A stretch of 52,469 bases of DNA from Deltaproteobacteria bacterium (GTDB lineage: Bacteria; Desulfobacterota; Binatia; Binatales; Binataceae), in NCBI GenBank assembly GCA_027317185.1, contig DAHVFB010000011.1, positions 1 through 52,469 of the forward strand, written 5' to 3'. The number at the start of each line of letters is the position of its first letter. The first letter of the stretch is position 1. The notes under the pieces are model-generated. The model did no database searches and was not told the DNA's origin. It worked only from the letters and a program-made list of their open reading frames with translations. The position numbers were made by a program, and so were the translations under genes. Below, piece after piece: positions 27,390-35,967 of this stretch.

Positions 27390-27641
27390 ATGGCACAATC
27401 AGCAAATTTGCAAGCGAAGGTGCTCACGGTCAGAGAAGTATCCGAATACCTTCGTGTTCACCCCTCCACGATTTATCGGCTGTTGCGACAGCGTCAGCTA
27501 CCGGCCTTCAGGGTCGGCAGCGACTGGAGATTCAACGTCGAAGCGATCGATCGTTGGCGGGCCGAAATGGAAGAAAGCGGCAAACCCATAGAAAAAGCTG
27601 CAATTCCGGCGCAAAGCCGCCGCCGCGGCGTCCAGAGCTAA
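27390..27641 (+). CDS. Excisionase-family helix-turn-helix DNA-binding protein
   Basis: An 83-residue protein with one MerR/Xis-like winged helix: LTVREVSEYLRVHPSTIYRLLRQ, then the wing LPAFRVGSDWRFNVEAIDRW, and a basic tail. ATG 27390 is chosen because AGGTGAGG lies six bases upstream; ATG 27384 and GTG 27378 are in frame. No integrase, transposase or other phage gene is present, so it is more likely a small chromosomal regulator of the excisionase (TIGR01764-like) type than a prophage relic. Its target is unknown. Confidence 0.85.
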   Translation: MAQSANLQAKVLTVREVSEYLRVHPSTIYRLLRQRQLPAFRVGSDWRFNVEAIDRWRAEMEESGKPIEKAAIPAQSRRRGVQS

Positions 27642-27651
27642 CTTTTTAGGT

Positions 27652-27695
27652 CTCCGCACTGCCGGTCAGTTCATCTGACTGGCGGCAGTGCGGAG
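27652..27695. terminator. Very stable intergenic hairpin between convergent genes
   Basis: CTCCGCACTG (27652-27661) pairs with CAGTGCGGAG (27686-27695), and inside it CCGGTCAG pairs with CTGACTGG around loop TTCAT, leaving a three-base bulge. It lies between the convergent HTH and lspA genes where a bidirectional terminator is expected. Neither strand has a T tract after the stem (a T5 run precedes it on the plus strand), so intrinsic termination is uncertain. Confidence 0.5.
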
Positions 27696-27782
27696 CGAAT
27701 GCGCCGCCATTTAACCGGGGGAAGATTCTGTCAACCGCGTGGTGGGCGGCGTCGGCGGATTGCATCCAAATAAAGCGATACG

Positions 27783-28331
27783 TTAAGCATCGACTCCGGG
27801 TGGTGCATCGTCTGCGCCGCGCAGGGAAGCAATTAGAATAAGTACTACCCCGATTGTTATCGCGCTGTCGGCCAGATTGAAGACTGGATAGCTCCAGCGA
27901 TAGTAGTGCATATAGATAAAATCGATTACGCGGCCGCGTAGCGCGCGATCGATCAGGTTACCCAGCGCACCGCCCAGAATCAGCGCAAACGCAACTGCAT
28001 TGGCGGTAATCATGCGTGCCTGCCCCAGCAGGATTGTCAGGATCACGATTGCAGCCGCCGAAATCGCGAATAGCATCCCAGCACGTAGTCCCGGCGAAAG
28101 ATTGACGAACAGGCTGAAGGCAGCCCCCGGGTTCAAAGTGTAAGTGATATCCAAGACGTTCGGCACCAGCGCGATCATCTGGTACAAGCGCAGATGGGAA
28201 GCGACATACAGCTTGCTCGCCTGATCGAGGATCAGTACCGGAATCGTCACCCCCGCCAGCATCAGCCATAACGTGCGCAGGTGCGATCGTTTATCCGCTG
28301 CCTGCCCGCCGATAGAAAAAGCCTCGCTCAC
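27783..28331 (-). CDS. lspA: Lipoprotein signal peptidase (signal peptidase II)
   Basis: Aspartyl membrane protease that removes lipoprotein signal peptides. From GTG 28331 (four bases after the ileS stop) it is 182 aa with four membrane helices. Conserved blocks are LDQASKLYV, the catalytic GGALGNLIDRALRGRVIDFI and FNLADSAITIGV, which supply the two catalytic aspartates. The open frame extends back into ileS, but GTG 28331 gives the usual length. It is co-transcribed with ileS, a common arrangement. Its substrates would include the lipoproteins encoded at 7081 and 48763. Confidence 0.93.
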   Translation of the reverse strand: MSEAFSIGGQAADKRSHLRTLWLMLAGVTIPVLILDQASKLYVASHLRLYQMIALVPNVLDITYTLNPGAAFSLFVNLSPGLRAGMLFAISAAAIVILTILLGQARMITANAVAFALILGGALGNLIDRALRGRVIDFIYMHYYRWSYPVFNLADSAITIGVVLILIASLRGADDAPPGVDA

Positions 28332-28335
28332 CTGA

Positions 28336-31218
28336 TCAGGCCTGCAACACCGAGCGGCATCGCGGACACAACTCCGCATCGCCACCGTCATCATAGTACT
28401 TCCAGCAACGCTGGCATTTCAGTCCCGGAGCCTTGCGCCCGGCAATCACCAGTTTTGGGTTCGAGGTGAGCCGACCAAACCAGCCGTCAACCGTGAACGA
28501 ATCGGCCCCGTTTGCGGACGCAGCGAGGCGCTGCGTCGCGGCGTCATCGAGAATCGCAACCTTGGATACAATCAGGAAATCGGCAAGCTGATCGCGATAC
28601 TGCTCAAGGATCGCGCCTAAGCCGTCATTGTTTGCGGACGCCACGCCAAGTTGAAGCTCCGCCTCCAGCGGCGCGCCGATGACGCCGGTCTGGCGCATGG
28701 TTTCGAGCAGCTGCAACGCCTCGTCGCGCAGAGCAATCAGCCGGCTCCAGCTGGATTCCAGATCGCCGTCCGCTAGCGTGGGATTAGGCGCGGCAAGCTC
28801 CAGCAGATGCACGCTTTCCGCGCGCTCGCCGGGCAGATGCAGGTACACCTCGTCGGCGGTGTAGGGAATGAGCGGCGCGAGCATCCTGACCAGCGCATCA
28901 AGCAGATGGAAAATTGCGGTCTGCGCCGATCGGCGCTCGTGCGAGCGTTCCCCGGAGCAGTACAGCCGATCGCGCGCCACATCGATATATAGCGCGCTCA
29001 AATCTACCACCACGAATTTCATAATGCCGTGATAGGCAGCCTGAAAATCAAATTTTTCGTAAGCCGCACGAACTTCGCGCTTGAGCCGTTCCAGCCGCGC
29101 CAGGATGTAGCGATCGAATTCCAGCATCGCTTCCGGCGCAACCGAATCGCGACGCGGATCGAAATCGTACAGATTGCCCAAAATGTAACGCGCGGTGTTG
29201 CGCAGCTTGCGATAGGCCTCCGCCGCCGCGCTGAACAGGTTCTCGCCCACGCTCATGTCTGCCGCATAATCTACCGACGCGAACACCAGCCGGAAGACAT
29301 CGGCGCCCATCCGGTTTACCGCGTCGGCGGCGTGTTCGAAATTGCCGAGCGACTTCGACATTTTGCGTCCCAGTTCATCGAGCGCCAGCCCGTGACTGAT
29401 GACGTTGCGATAGGGCGCGTGCACCTCGGTAGCGACCGCGCAGATCAGCGAAGATTGGAACCAGCCGCGAGCCTGATCGATACCCTCGACGTAGGCTGCC
29501 GCCGGCCAATCCAAATTTCGCTGCCGCAGCACCGCCGCCTGCGAGCATCCGGAATCAAACCACACATCGAGGACGTCCTCTTGTTTGGAAAACTCCGTGC
29601 CGCCGCACTTTTCACACCTCAACCCTGGCGGGACAAAATCCGTCACCGGCCGCTCATACCACGCATCGGAACCCGCCTCCGCGAAAGTCTCCTCGACCCG
29701 TTTCATCACCGCCGGATTGAGGCTGACGAAACTGCAGCCTGAACATTTCAATGCGGGTATGGGCACGCCCCACGCACGCTGACGTGACAGGCACCAATCG
29801 GGCCGCGACTCGACCATGTTGCGGATGCGATCGCGCGACCAAGCCGGCACCCAGTTCACCTGATCGATTTCTTTCAGTGCCCGCGCACGGAGATCGTCAT
29901 GGTCCACGCGCAGGAACCATTGCTCGGTGGCGCGGAAGATCAGCGGATGCTTGCATCGCCAGCAATGCGGATAGCTGTGGCTGAGATTCTCGTTGTGCGG
30001 CAGCGCACCCGACGCTTTCAAATCTGCGACGATCTCCGGATTGGCGTCAAATACCTTGCGGCCCGCATACCTGCCCGCTTCCGGCGTGAACACGCCTGCG
30101 TCATCGACCGGCGTCAGCGTTGGCAAACCGTACTGGTTGCCGATGACAAAATCCTCGTAACCGTGGCCGGGGGCCGTATGCACCAGGCCGGTGCCGGATT
30201 CGGCGGTCACATGCGGACCAAACATCAGCCGTGAATCGCGATCCACGAACGGATGACGGAAAATGTCCTGACCGTCGAGGGCCTTGAGCGCCGCCCGGCT
30301 GAGTGCGATGCGGCTCGACGCCTTGAGACCGATCGCTTGCTCGACTGCCTCGGCCAGCCGTTGCGCCACTACGTACCATCGTTCGCCGAATTTCAGCGCA
30401 ACGTAATCGAAGGTCTCGTTGAGCGTGATGCCGAGGTTGGCGGGCAGCGTCCACGGCGTGGTGGTCCAGATCAATGCGAAAAGCCGACCCATGCGATGGG
30501 CCGCGGCCAACTCCGATCCATCGGATGAACTCGCAGCCAGCGCAGCCGAGTCGCCGATCGAGTCATTGAACCGGAAGGCGACATAGATCGACGGCGAAGC
30601 GTGATCGCGATACTCAACTTCGGCCTCAGCTAGTGCCGTACGGCACTCGATACACCAATGGACCGGCCGCAGTCCGCGATAGATGTAGCCCGCCTCGACC
30701 ATCCGGCGCAGCACCGCGATCTCGGCCGCTTCGTAGCGCGGATCGAGGGTCACATAAGGATGATCCCATCCGCCGATCACACCAAGCCGGCGGAAATCGA
30801 CGCGCTGGATATCGATATATTTTTCGGCATGCGCGCGGCACAGTTTGCGCAGTTCGAGCTTCGAGACGGTGCGCGCCTTGTCGCCCAACTCGCGGGTGAC
30901 ATTGTGCTCGATCGGCATGCCATGGCAGTCCCAGCCCGGAACGAACGGGGTGCGGAAGCCGAGCACGGCGCGCGAACGCACGATGAAATCCTTGAGCGTT
31001 TTGTTAAGTGCGGTTCCGAAATGCACCCGCCCATTCGCATAGGGCGGCCCATCGTGCAGCACCCATAGCGGCGCGTCCGCGCGGGTGGCCAGCAGGCGCT
31101 GGTAAATTCCCAGATCCTCCCAGCGTTTGAGCATCTCGGGTTCCCGTTTAGGCAGATTCGCCTTCATCGGGAAATCGGTTTTGGGCAGTTTTAAGGTAAC
31201 TTTGTAATCTGTCGCCAT
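28336..31218 (-). CDS. ileS: Isoleucyl-tRNA synthetase
   Basis: Class I aminoacyl-tRNA synthetase of 960 aa from ATG 31218; an open extension of 57 codons upstream has no family similarity. The N-terminus DYKVTLKLPKTDFPMKANL is typical. HIGH is represented by HFGTALNK after GPPYANGRV, the CP1 editing region follows, KMSKS is intact in RKMSKSLGNFEHA, and a C-terminal zinc finger is present (CQRCWKYY with CPRC). DVWFDSGCS and SRQRAWGVPIP are also conserved. It precedes lspA by four bases. Upstream is a divergent CoA-transferase gene. Confidence 0.97.
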   Translation of the reverse strand: MATDYKVTLKLPKTDFPMKANLPKREPEMLKRWEDLGIYQRLLATRADAPLWVLHDGPPYANGRVHFGTALNKTLKDFIVRSRAVLGFRTPFVPGWDCHGMPIEHNVTRELGDKARTVSKLELRKLCRAHAEKYIDIQRVDFRRLGVIGGWDHPYVTLDPRYEAAEIAVLRRMVEAGYIYRGLRPVHWCIECRTALAEAEVEYRDHASPSIYVAFRFNDSIGDSAALAASSSDGSELAAAHRMGRLFALIWTTTPWTLPANLGITLNETFDYVALKFGERWYVVAQRLAEAVEQAIGLKASSRIALSRAALKALDGQDIFRHPFVDRDSRLMFGPHVTAESGTGLVHTAPGHGYEDFVIGNQYGLPTLTPVDDAGVFTPEAGRYAGRKVFDANPEIVADLKASGALPHNENLSHSYPHCWRCKHPLIFRATEQWFLRVDHDDLRARALKEIDQVNWVPAWSRDRIRNMVESRPDWCLSRQRAWGVPIPALKCSGCSFVSLNPAVMKRVEETFAEAGSDAWYERPVTDFVPPGLRCEKCGGTEFSKQEDVLDVWFDSGCSQAAVLRQRNLDWPAAAYVEGIDQARGWFQSSLICAVATEVHAPYRNVISHGLALDELGRKMSKSLGNFEHAADAVNRMGADVFRLVFASVDYAADMSVGENLFSAAAEAYRKLRNTARYILGNLYDFDPRRDSVAPEAMLEFDRYILARLERLKREVRAAYEKFDFQAAYHGIMKFVVVDLSALYIDVARDRLYCSGERSHERRSAQTAIFHLLDALVRMLAPLIPYTADEVYLHLPGERAESVHLLELAAPNPTLADGDLESSWSRLIALRDEALQLLETMRQTGVIGAPLEAELQLGVASANNDGLGAILEQYRDQLADFLIVSKVAILDDAATQRLAASANGADSFTVDGWFGRLTSNPKLVIAGRKAPGLKCQRCWKYYDDGGDAELCPRCRSVLQA

Positions 31219-31381
31219 GTTGCGGATCGGTCGTGCGAGGTGAAGCTCGAGTTGGAAGATTACCGGATGGAAGCGATGCGTTAAACAGTCCCGTGGAGGC
31301 GGCGCCGATGGGATCGCTTGAAAACGCGCGGAGAGCTTCGTACCATCCCGCGCTGACTGAAGTATTTCCGGGGTTTGAAGC

Positions 31382-32602
31382 ATGACCACACCGACCGCGA
31401 TTGCCTCCGGTGCCCTGGCGGGACTCAGAGTACTCGACCTGACCGACTATACCGGCCATCTATGCGCACGTCTGATGGCCGATCTCGGCGCGGACGTGGT
31501 CAAGATCGAACCGCCAGGCGGCGATAGCGGGCGGCGTATCGGTCCGTTCGTCGATGACCTGCCCCATCCGAATCGCAGCCTGTTCTTCTGGTTCTACAAC
31601 TTCAACAAGCGATCGTTAACGCTCAACCTCGAAGCGCCGCGCGGAAGGGAAATCCTGCTCGATCTGGCGCGTTCGGCGGACGTGGTGATCGAGAACTTCG
31701 CGCCGGGACGCGCTGACGCGATGGGTCTTGGATGGGAGCGGCTGCACGCAATCAATCCCGCCCTCGTGATGCTCTCGATGTCGCCCTTCGGGCAGGACGG
31801 GCCGTATCGCGACTTCGTGGCTGACGATACCGTTCTGACCGCGATGGGCGGCATGCTTTACGTCAACGGTTATCCGGGCCGTCCGCCGGTGCGTCCGCTC
31901 GGGCTGCAAGGGTATCATCCGGCCTCATTTTACGGCGCAATCGCTATCATGTGCGCGCTGTTCGCGCGCGATCGCGACTCGATTGGCCAGTGGATCGACC
32001 TGAGCATGCAGGCCGCCACGGCCGGCACCCTCGAACACGTGGTCGGCGGCTACTTTCAAAATGGCGTGCCGGAACGCCGGCGCGGCACGATGCATTGGTC
32101 GCGCTTTTTCCGGGTCGGCAAATGCAGCGACGGCTACGTGATGCACTGCACGATCGGCGACTGGACCTCGCTGATCGAATGGGTCAAATCCGATGGTGCG
32201 GCGCAGGAGTTGGTCGATCCGGCCTGGGAAGCACACGCCCATCGTGCGGCCCATGCGGAACGCTTATTCGATGTGCTCGATCAATGGGTGGCTGACCGCC
32301 CGCGCGATGAGATCGTCGCGCGGGCTCAACTGCTGCGCCAGCCTTACGCCGCCGTGCGTCATCCGGAAGAGCTGTTCGACGACGAACAATTGCGCGCCCG
32401 CAACTTTTTTGTCGAAGTCGATCACCCCGAACTCGGAAAGAAATTCCTCTACCCGGGCGCACCCGCGATCATGCACGGGACACCGTGGCGCATCTATCGG
32501 CGACCGCCATTGCTCGGTGAACATACGATAGAAATTCTGCGCGATGAACTCGATCTGCCCGCCGATGAACTTCAGGTGTTGACCGCCGAGGGGGTGCTTT
32601 GA
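31382..32602 (+). CDS. Family III CoA-transferase (CaiB/BaiF), first of pair
   Basis: A 406-residue CaiB/BaiF-type CoA-transferase that moves CoA between carboxylic acids. N-terminal LAGLRVLDLTDYTGHLCARLMADLGADVVKIEPPGGDSGR, ENFAPGRADAMGLGWERL and PFGQDGPYRDF are characteristic, as is the central GQWIDLSM. Aligned by eye with formyl-CoA transferase, the residue at the catalytic-Asp position (SMQD) is Ala here (SMQAA), so this subunit may be non-catalytic; that needs a structural alignment. It runs straight into a second family III gene, suggesting a two-subunit enzyme. Confidence 0.88.
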   Translation: MTTPTAIASGALAGLRVLDLTDYTGHLCARLMADLGADVVKIEPPGGDSGRRIGPFVDDLPHPNRSLFFWFYNFNKRSLTLNLEAPRGREILLDLARSADVVIENFAPGRADAMGLGWERLHAINPALVMLSMSPFGQDGPYRDFVADDTVLTAMGGMLYVNGYPGRPPVRPLGLQGYHPASFYGAIAIMCALFARDRDSIGQWIDLSMQAATAGTLEHVVGGYFQNGVPERRRGTMHWSRFFRVGKCSDGYVMHCTIGDWTSLIEWVKSDGAAQELVDPAWEAHAHRAAHAERLFDVLDQWVADRPRDEIVARAQLLRQPYAAVRHPEELFDDEQLRARNFFVEVDHPELGKKFLYPGAPAIMHGTPWRIYRRPPLLGEHTIEILRDELDLPADELQVLTAEGVL

Positions 32603-32604
32603 CC

Positions 32605-33804
32605 ATGGCGATGTCGCTGGAAGGCATCCGTGTGGTGGATTTCACCTGGGTGGTGGCCGGGCCGGTCGCCACCCGAATGCTCGCGGACAATGGCGCAGAA
32701 GTGATCAAGGTCGAACGCAGGATTCCCGGCTACATGGGTCCGCGCAAGGTCGGCACCCAGCCGGATCTGAATCGCAACAAGCTCTCGGTTTCGATCAACA
32801 TGGGTGAGCCGCGAGGCGTCGAGCTGGCGCGCCGGCTGGTGAAGATCGGCGACCTCGTGATTGACAACTTTTCGGCGCGCGTGATGCGCGGCTGGGGAAT
32901 GGATTACGAGAGCTTGCGCAAAATCAAACCCGACATCATCTCCATGAGCATGTCCGGGCTGGGTCATACCGGCCCGCGCAACAACTACGTCAGTTATGGT
33001 CCTACGCTGCAGGCGCTGGCCGGCTTCACCCGCCTGATGACCGATCCGAACGGCGAACCGGCTGGGTACGGCTATTCGTTTTCCGATTTGGCGGGCGGAC
33101 TGGCGGGAGGATTAACCGCGCTGGCCGCATTGTGGCATCGTAAACGCACCGGCCTGGGACAATTTATCGATCTGTCGCAACTCGAATCGCTAACCGGCTT
33201 CATCGGTCCGGCCTTGCTGGATATCTCGGTCAATCAACGCCCGCAACCGCCGGTGGACTGGCGCGCTCAGGAGATGCCGGCGGCGCCTCACGGGGTCTAT
33301 CGATGCAAACCGCGTGGCGATGACGACGATCGCTGGATCGCGATCGCAGTCCGTACGCAGGCCGAATGGACCCGTTTCGCCGCCGCCATCGGCGCTCCAG
33401 CCTGGACCACCGAAGAAAAATTCCGCACGCTTTATCTGCGCATGCGCAATCGCGAGGAGCTGGACCAGCATATTACCCGCTGGACCGCCGAGTGCGAGGC
33501 CGAGAGCGTCATGAGGCTTCTGCAAGCGGCTAAGGTGCCGGCCGGCGTGGTCCAAAATGGCGAAGACCTCTGCACTCACGACCCACAGCTTCGCTCACGC
33601 GGTTTTTGGCCGCTGGTCAAGCGGCCGGACGATAAGGATACGGCGGTTAGCGGAATTCCGTATCGTTTGTCCGCGACCCCCGGATCGATTCGCCGCAATG
33701 CTCCTGAAACGGGCGAGGACAATGACTACGTACTCGGCGAGTTGCTGGGATTATCTGTTGAGGAGCGCAAGCAACTGATGGCGGACCAGGTGCTATGGCC
33801 CTAA
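32605..33804 (+). CDS. Family III CoA-transferase (CaiB/BaiF), second of pair
   Basis: A 399-residue homologue of its upstream neighbour, starting at ATG 32605 behind GAGGGGG (a TTG at 32599 overlaps the previous stop). Signatures are LEGIRVVDFTWVVAGPVATRMLADNGAEVIKVE, IDNFSARVMRGWGMDYESL, MSGLGHTGPRNNYVSYGP and GQFIDLSQLE. The position of the catalytic Asp appears as Glu. The two genes differ strongly, as in heteromeric transferases such as benzylsuccinate CoA-transferase (BbsEF). The substrate is unknown. Confidence 0.88.
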   Translation: MAMSLEGIRVVDFTWVVAGPVATRMLADNGAEVIKVERRIPGYMGPRKVGTQPDLNRNKLSVSINMGEPRGVELARRLVKIGDLVIDNFSARVMRGWGMDYESLRKIKPDIISMSMSGLGHTGPRNNYVSYGPTLQALAGFTRLMTDPNGEPAGYGYSFSDLAGGLAGGLTALAALWHRKRTGLGQFIDLSQLESLTGFIGPALLDISVNQRPQPPVDWRAQEMPAAPHGVYRCKPRGDDDDRWIAIAVRTQAEWTRFAAAIGAPAWTTEEKFRTLYLRMRNREELDQHITRWTAECEAESVMRLLQAAKVPAGVVQNGEDLCTHDPQLRSRGFWPLVKRPDDKDTAVSGIPYRLSATPGSIRRNAPETGEDNDYVLGELLGLSVEERKQLMADQVLWP

Positions 33805-33868
33805 ATCGGGGAATTCGGATATTTTCGCCCCGATAATTAGCCACGCTCGCGGTCAGCTCCGCGCCGGG

Positions 33869-34948
33869 TTATCCCAGGTAGCCCGCATGGCGCAGGTATT
33901 CGGCCACCAACACCGCGCCGCGTCCCGCGCCCATCGCAGCATTATGCGTCACCAGCAGATACTTGACCCCGTTGGGAACCACTTCATCGAGGCGAATCCG
34001 TCCGACCGAAGTGGTCATGCCATTTTCGGCGTCGCGATCGAGCCGCGGCTGCGGACGCATCGGATCGCGATGCACGGTGATCATCCGGCGCGGCGCGTTC
34101 GGCAGGCCGATCGCGCTGAACTCGCGGCCGAAGCTCTCGAAGGCCTCGATCACCTGCTCGATCGACGCCGCCCGCTTGAGCCCCACCGTCGCCGCTTCGG
34201 TATGCCCGTTGAGCACTCCGGCGCGGGTGCAGGTGGCGCTGACCCGGACCGGCAGCTCGTCGATTTGTCCGTCGCCTACGCGCCCGAGTATCTTGCGGGT
34301 TTCGATCGTGAGCCGTTCCTCTTCGCGCGGGATGAACGGAATGATGTTTTCGACGATATCGAGCGCGGCGAGGTCGCGTCCGGCGCCTGAAATCCCCTGC
34401 ATGGTGGTGACGATCGCGCAATCGACGCCGAAGCGCAGGTCGAGCGCCTTGAGCGTGATCGCCAGCCCGGTCGCAGTGCAGTTCGGCAGGGTGGCGATGA
34501 ATCCCTTCCATCCGCGGCGGCGGCGCTGCTCGTTAACAATCGCAACGTGATCGAGATTAACGCCCGGAATCAGGAGTGGCACGTCCGCTTCCATCCGATA
34601 GGGCCGCGCGGTGCTGATCGTCGGCACTCTGGCGGCATAAATCGGTTCCAATTCCCGCGCCGCTTCGGATTCGACCGCCGCAAACACCACTCCGATACCG
34701 TCAAGGCGCATCGATTTGGCTTCCTGCACCGGCAATTTGAGCGCCGCCTCGGGCGGCTCGCTCCCCGGCACGTACCAGCGGCGGATACCGCTTTGTTCGT
34801 CGGTGATAGCGGCGGCATAGCTCTTACCCGCCGATCGTTCCGAAGCCGCCAGCGCGGCAATTTCAAAATCCGGATGCTTATCAAGCGCCGCCAGCACCTG
34901 CTGACCCGCGATTCCGGTAGCCCCTACCACTGCTGCTTGAATTTTCAT
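33869..34948 (-). CDS. asd: Aspartate-semialdehyde dehydrogenase, archaeal/fungal type
   Basis: NADP-dependent reduction of aspartyl phosphate to the semialdehyde, leading to lysine, threonine and methionine. The Rossmann motif is VGATGIAGQQV (residues 8-18), catalytic Cys157 lies in LPNCTATGL, and the substrate segment includes MQGISGAGR and a later NGHTEAATV. This is the archaeal/yeast subfamily (PNC(S/T)-T-x-G) rather than the enterobacterial one. The subfamily also contains malonyl-CoA reductases of Sulfolobales, so a CoA-thioester substrate cannot be excluded. It is not in an operon with lysine genes. Confidence 0.85.
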   Translation of the reverse strand: MKIQAAVVGATGIAGQQVLAALDKHPDFEIAALAASERSAGKSYAAAITDEQSGIRRWYVPGSEPPEAALKLPVQEAKSMRLDGIGVVFAAVESEAARELEPIYAARVPTISTARPYRMEADVPLLIPGVNLDHVAIVNEQRRRRGWKGFIATLPNCTATGLAITLKALDLRFGVDCAIVTTMQGISGAGRDLAALDIVENIIPFIPREEERLTIETRKILGRVGDGQIDELPVRVSATCTRAGVLNGHTEAATVGLKRAASIEQVIEAFESFGREFSAIGLPNAPRRMITVHRDPMRPQPRLDRDAENGMTTSVGRIRLDEVVPNGVKYLLVTHNAAMGAGRGAVLVAEYLRHAGYLG

Positions 34949-35097
34949 ATTTGAGATTGAATTTGCCTGAAAAGCCTAACAGCTAGCCCGCGCGCGGGCT
35001 ACATCAGGCGAACTCGATTACGATAAATGTTCCTTGATTCATTCAATTTAGCGCATCGCTTTCTTTCACATCGCCGGTATCGGATAAAATCATTATC

Positions 35098-35967
35098 ATG
35101 AAAAGCGAACGGCCCGTGGCGATAACTGCGACACCTGAAAAAGCGGCGCTTTATCCCGCGCCATTGACGCTCGAAGGCGCCAGTGTCCTGCATCAGATGT
35201 TCCGCATTCGGCGCGCCGCGCTACGTGATCTGGCTTCCGATCGCGTCGACCAGATGATTCAAGAAGCGGCGGCGCTGCTCGCCCGCATGGAACAGCGCGA
35301 GGATGGCAATAGCGCAGCCTTTTCAGTGCTGGGGCATAAAGGCGACCTCCTGTTGATCCATTTCCGCCGGGATTTTGAAGCACTGGCGCAAGCGCAGGCG
35401 CAAGTCGCCGCTCTGGCGCTGAGCGATTTCCTGGAACCCACCACCTCGTACCTTTCGATGGTCGAAATCGGGCTCTACGAGGGCAGCGTTCACCTATATC
35501 GACGTCTGGCGGCGGAAAAAATTGAACCGGGCACCCCGCAATGGAAATCGGCGGTGGACGCGGCGATGGCCGAAGGCCGCGGCCAGCTCGGCGGCCGCTT
35601 ATCGCCACCGATCCCACCGCGCCCCTACGTGTGTTTCTATCCGATGAACAAACGGCGCGGCGAAACTTGTAACTGGTACCAGTTGCCGATCGAAGAGCGG
35701 CAGCGACTGATGCACGATCACGGGATGATCGGGCGGCGCTACGCGGGACAGGTGACGCAGATCATTTCGGGATCGGTCGGGTTTGACGATTGGGAATGGG
35801 GCGTCGATCTGTTCGCCGACGACCCGCTGGTGTTCAAAAAGCTGATCTACGAAATGCGTTTCGACGAATCGAGCGCGATGTACGCGGAGTTCGGACCATT
35901 TTACGTCGGTCTCAGGCTGCCGCCGGACGAACTCGGGGCACTCTTTTCGAGCACCCCGCGGCCCTAG
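35098..35967 (+). CDS. hemQ: Coproheme decarboxylase HemQ (chlorite dismutase family)
   Basis: Converts coproheme to haem b with H2O2 in the coproporphyrin-dependent pathway used by Gram-positives and several other lineages. The C-terminal half is diagnostic: Y181 in FYPMNKRRGE (radical tyrosine), NWYQLPIEERQRLMHDHG with proximal H208, GRRYAGQVTQII with Q221 in the distal pocket, GFDDWEWGVDLFADDP and YEMRFDESSAMYAEFGPF. The Gln, not Arg, at the distal site separates it from true chlorite dismutases. Length 289 aa is slightly long at the N-terminus. It ends three bases past the end of the convergent selenoprotein gene. Confidence 0.93.
   Translation: MKSERPVAITATPEKAALYPAPLTLEGASVLHQMFRIRRAALRDLASDRVDQMIQEAAALLARMEQREDGNSAAFSVLGHKGDLLLIHFRRDFEALAQAQAQVAALALSDFLEPTTSYLSMVEIGLYEGSVHLYRRLAAEKIEPGTPQWKSAVDAAMAEGRGQLGGRLSPPIPPRPYVCFYPMNKRRGETCNWYQLPIEERQRLMHDHGMIGRRYAGQVTQIISGSVGFDDWEWGVDLFADDPLVFKKLIYEMRFDESSAMYAEFGPFYVGLRLPPDELGALFSSTPRP

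Noticed and set aside
27390-27641. Excisionase-like gene as evidence for a prophage or integrative element
   Set aside because: No integrase, attachment site duplication, tRNA target or phage gene is near.
30975-31040. Degenerate HIGH motif (HFGT) as sign of an inactive IleS
   Set aside because: HxGT variants are common in functional bacterial IleS proteins, and KMSKS and the zinc finger are intact.
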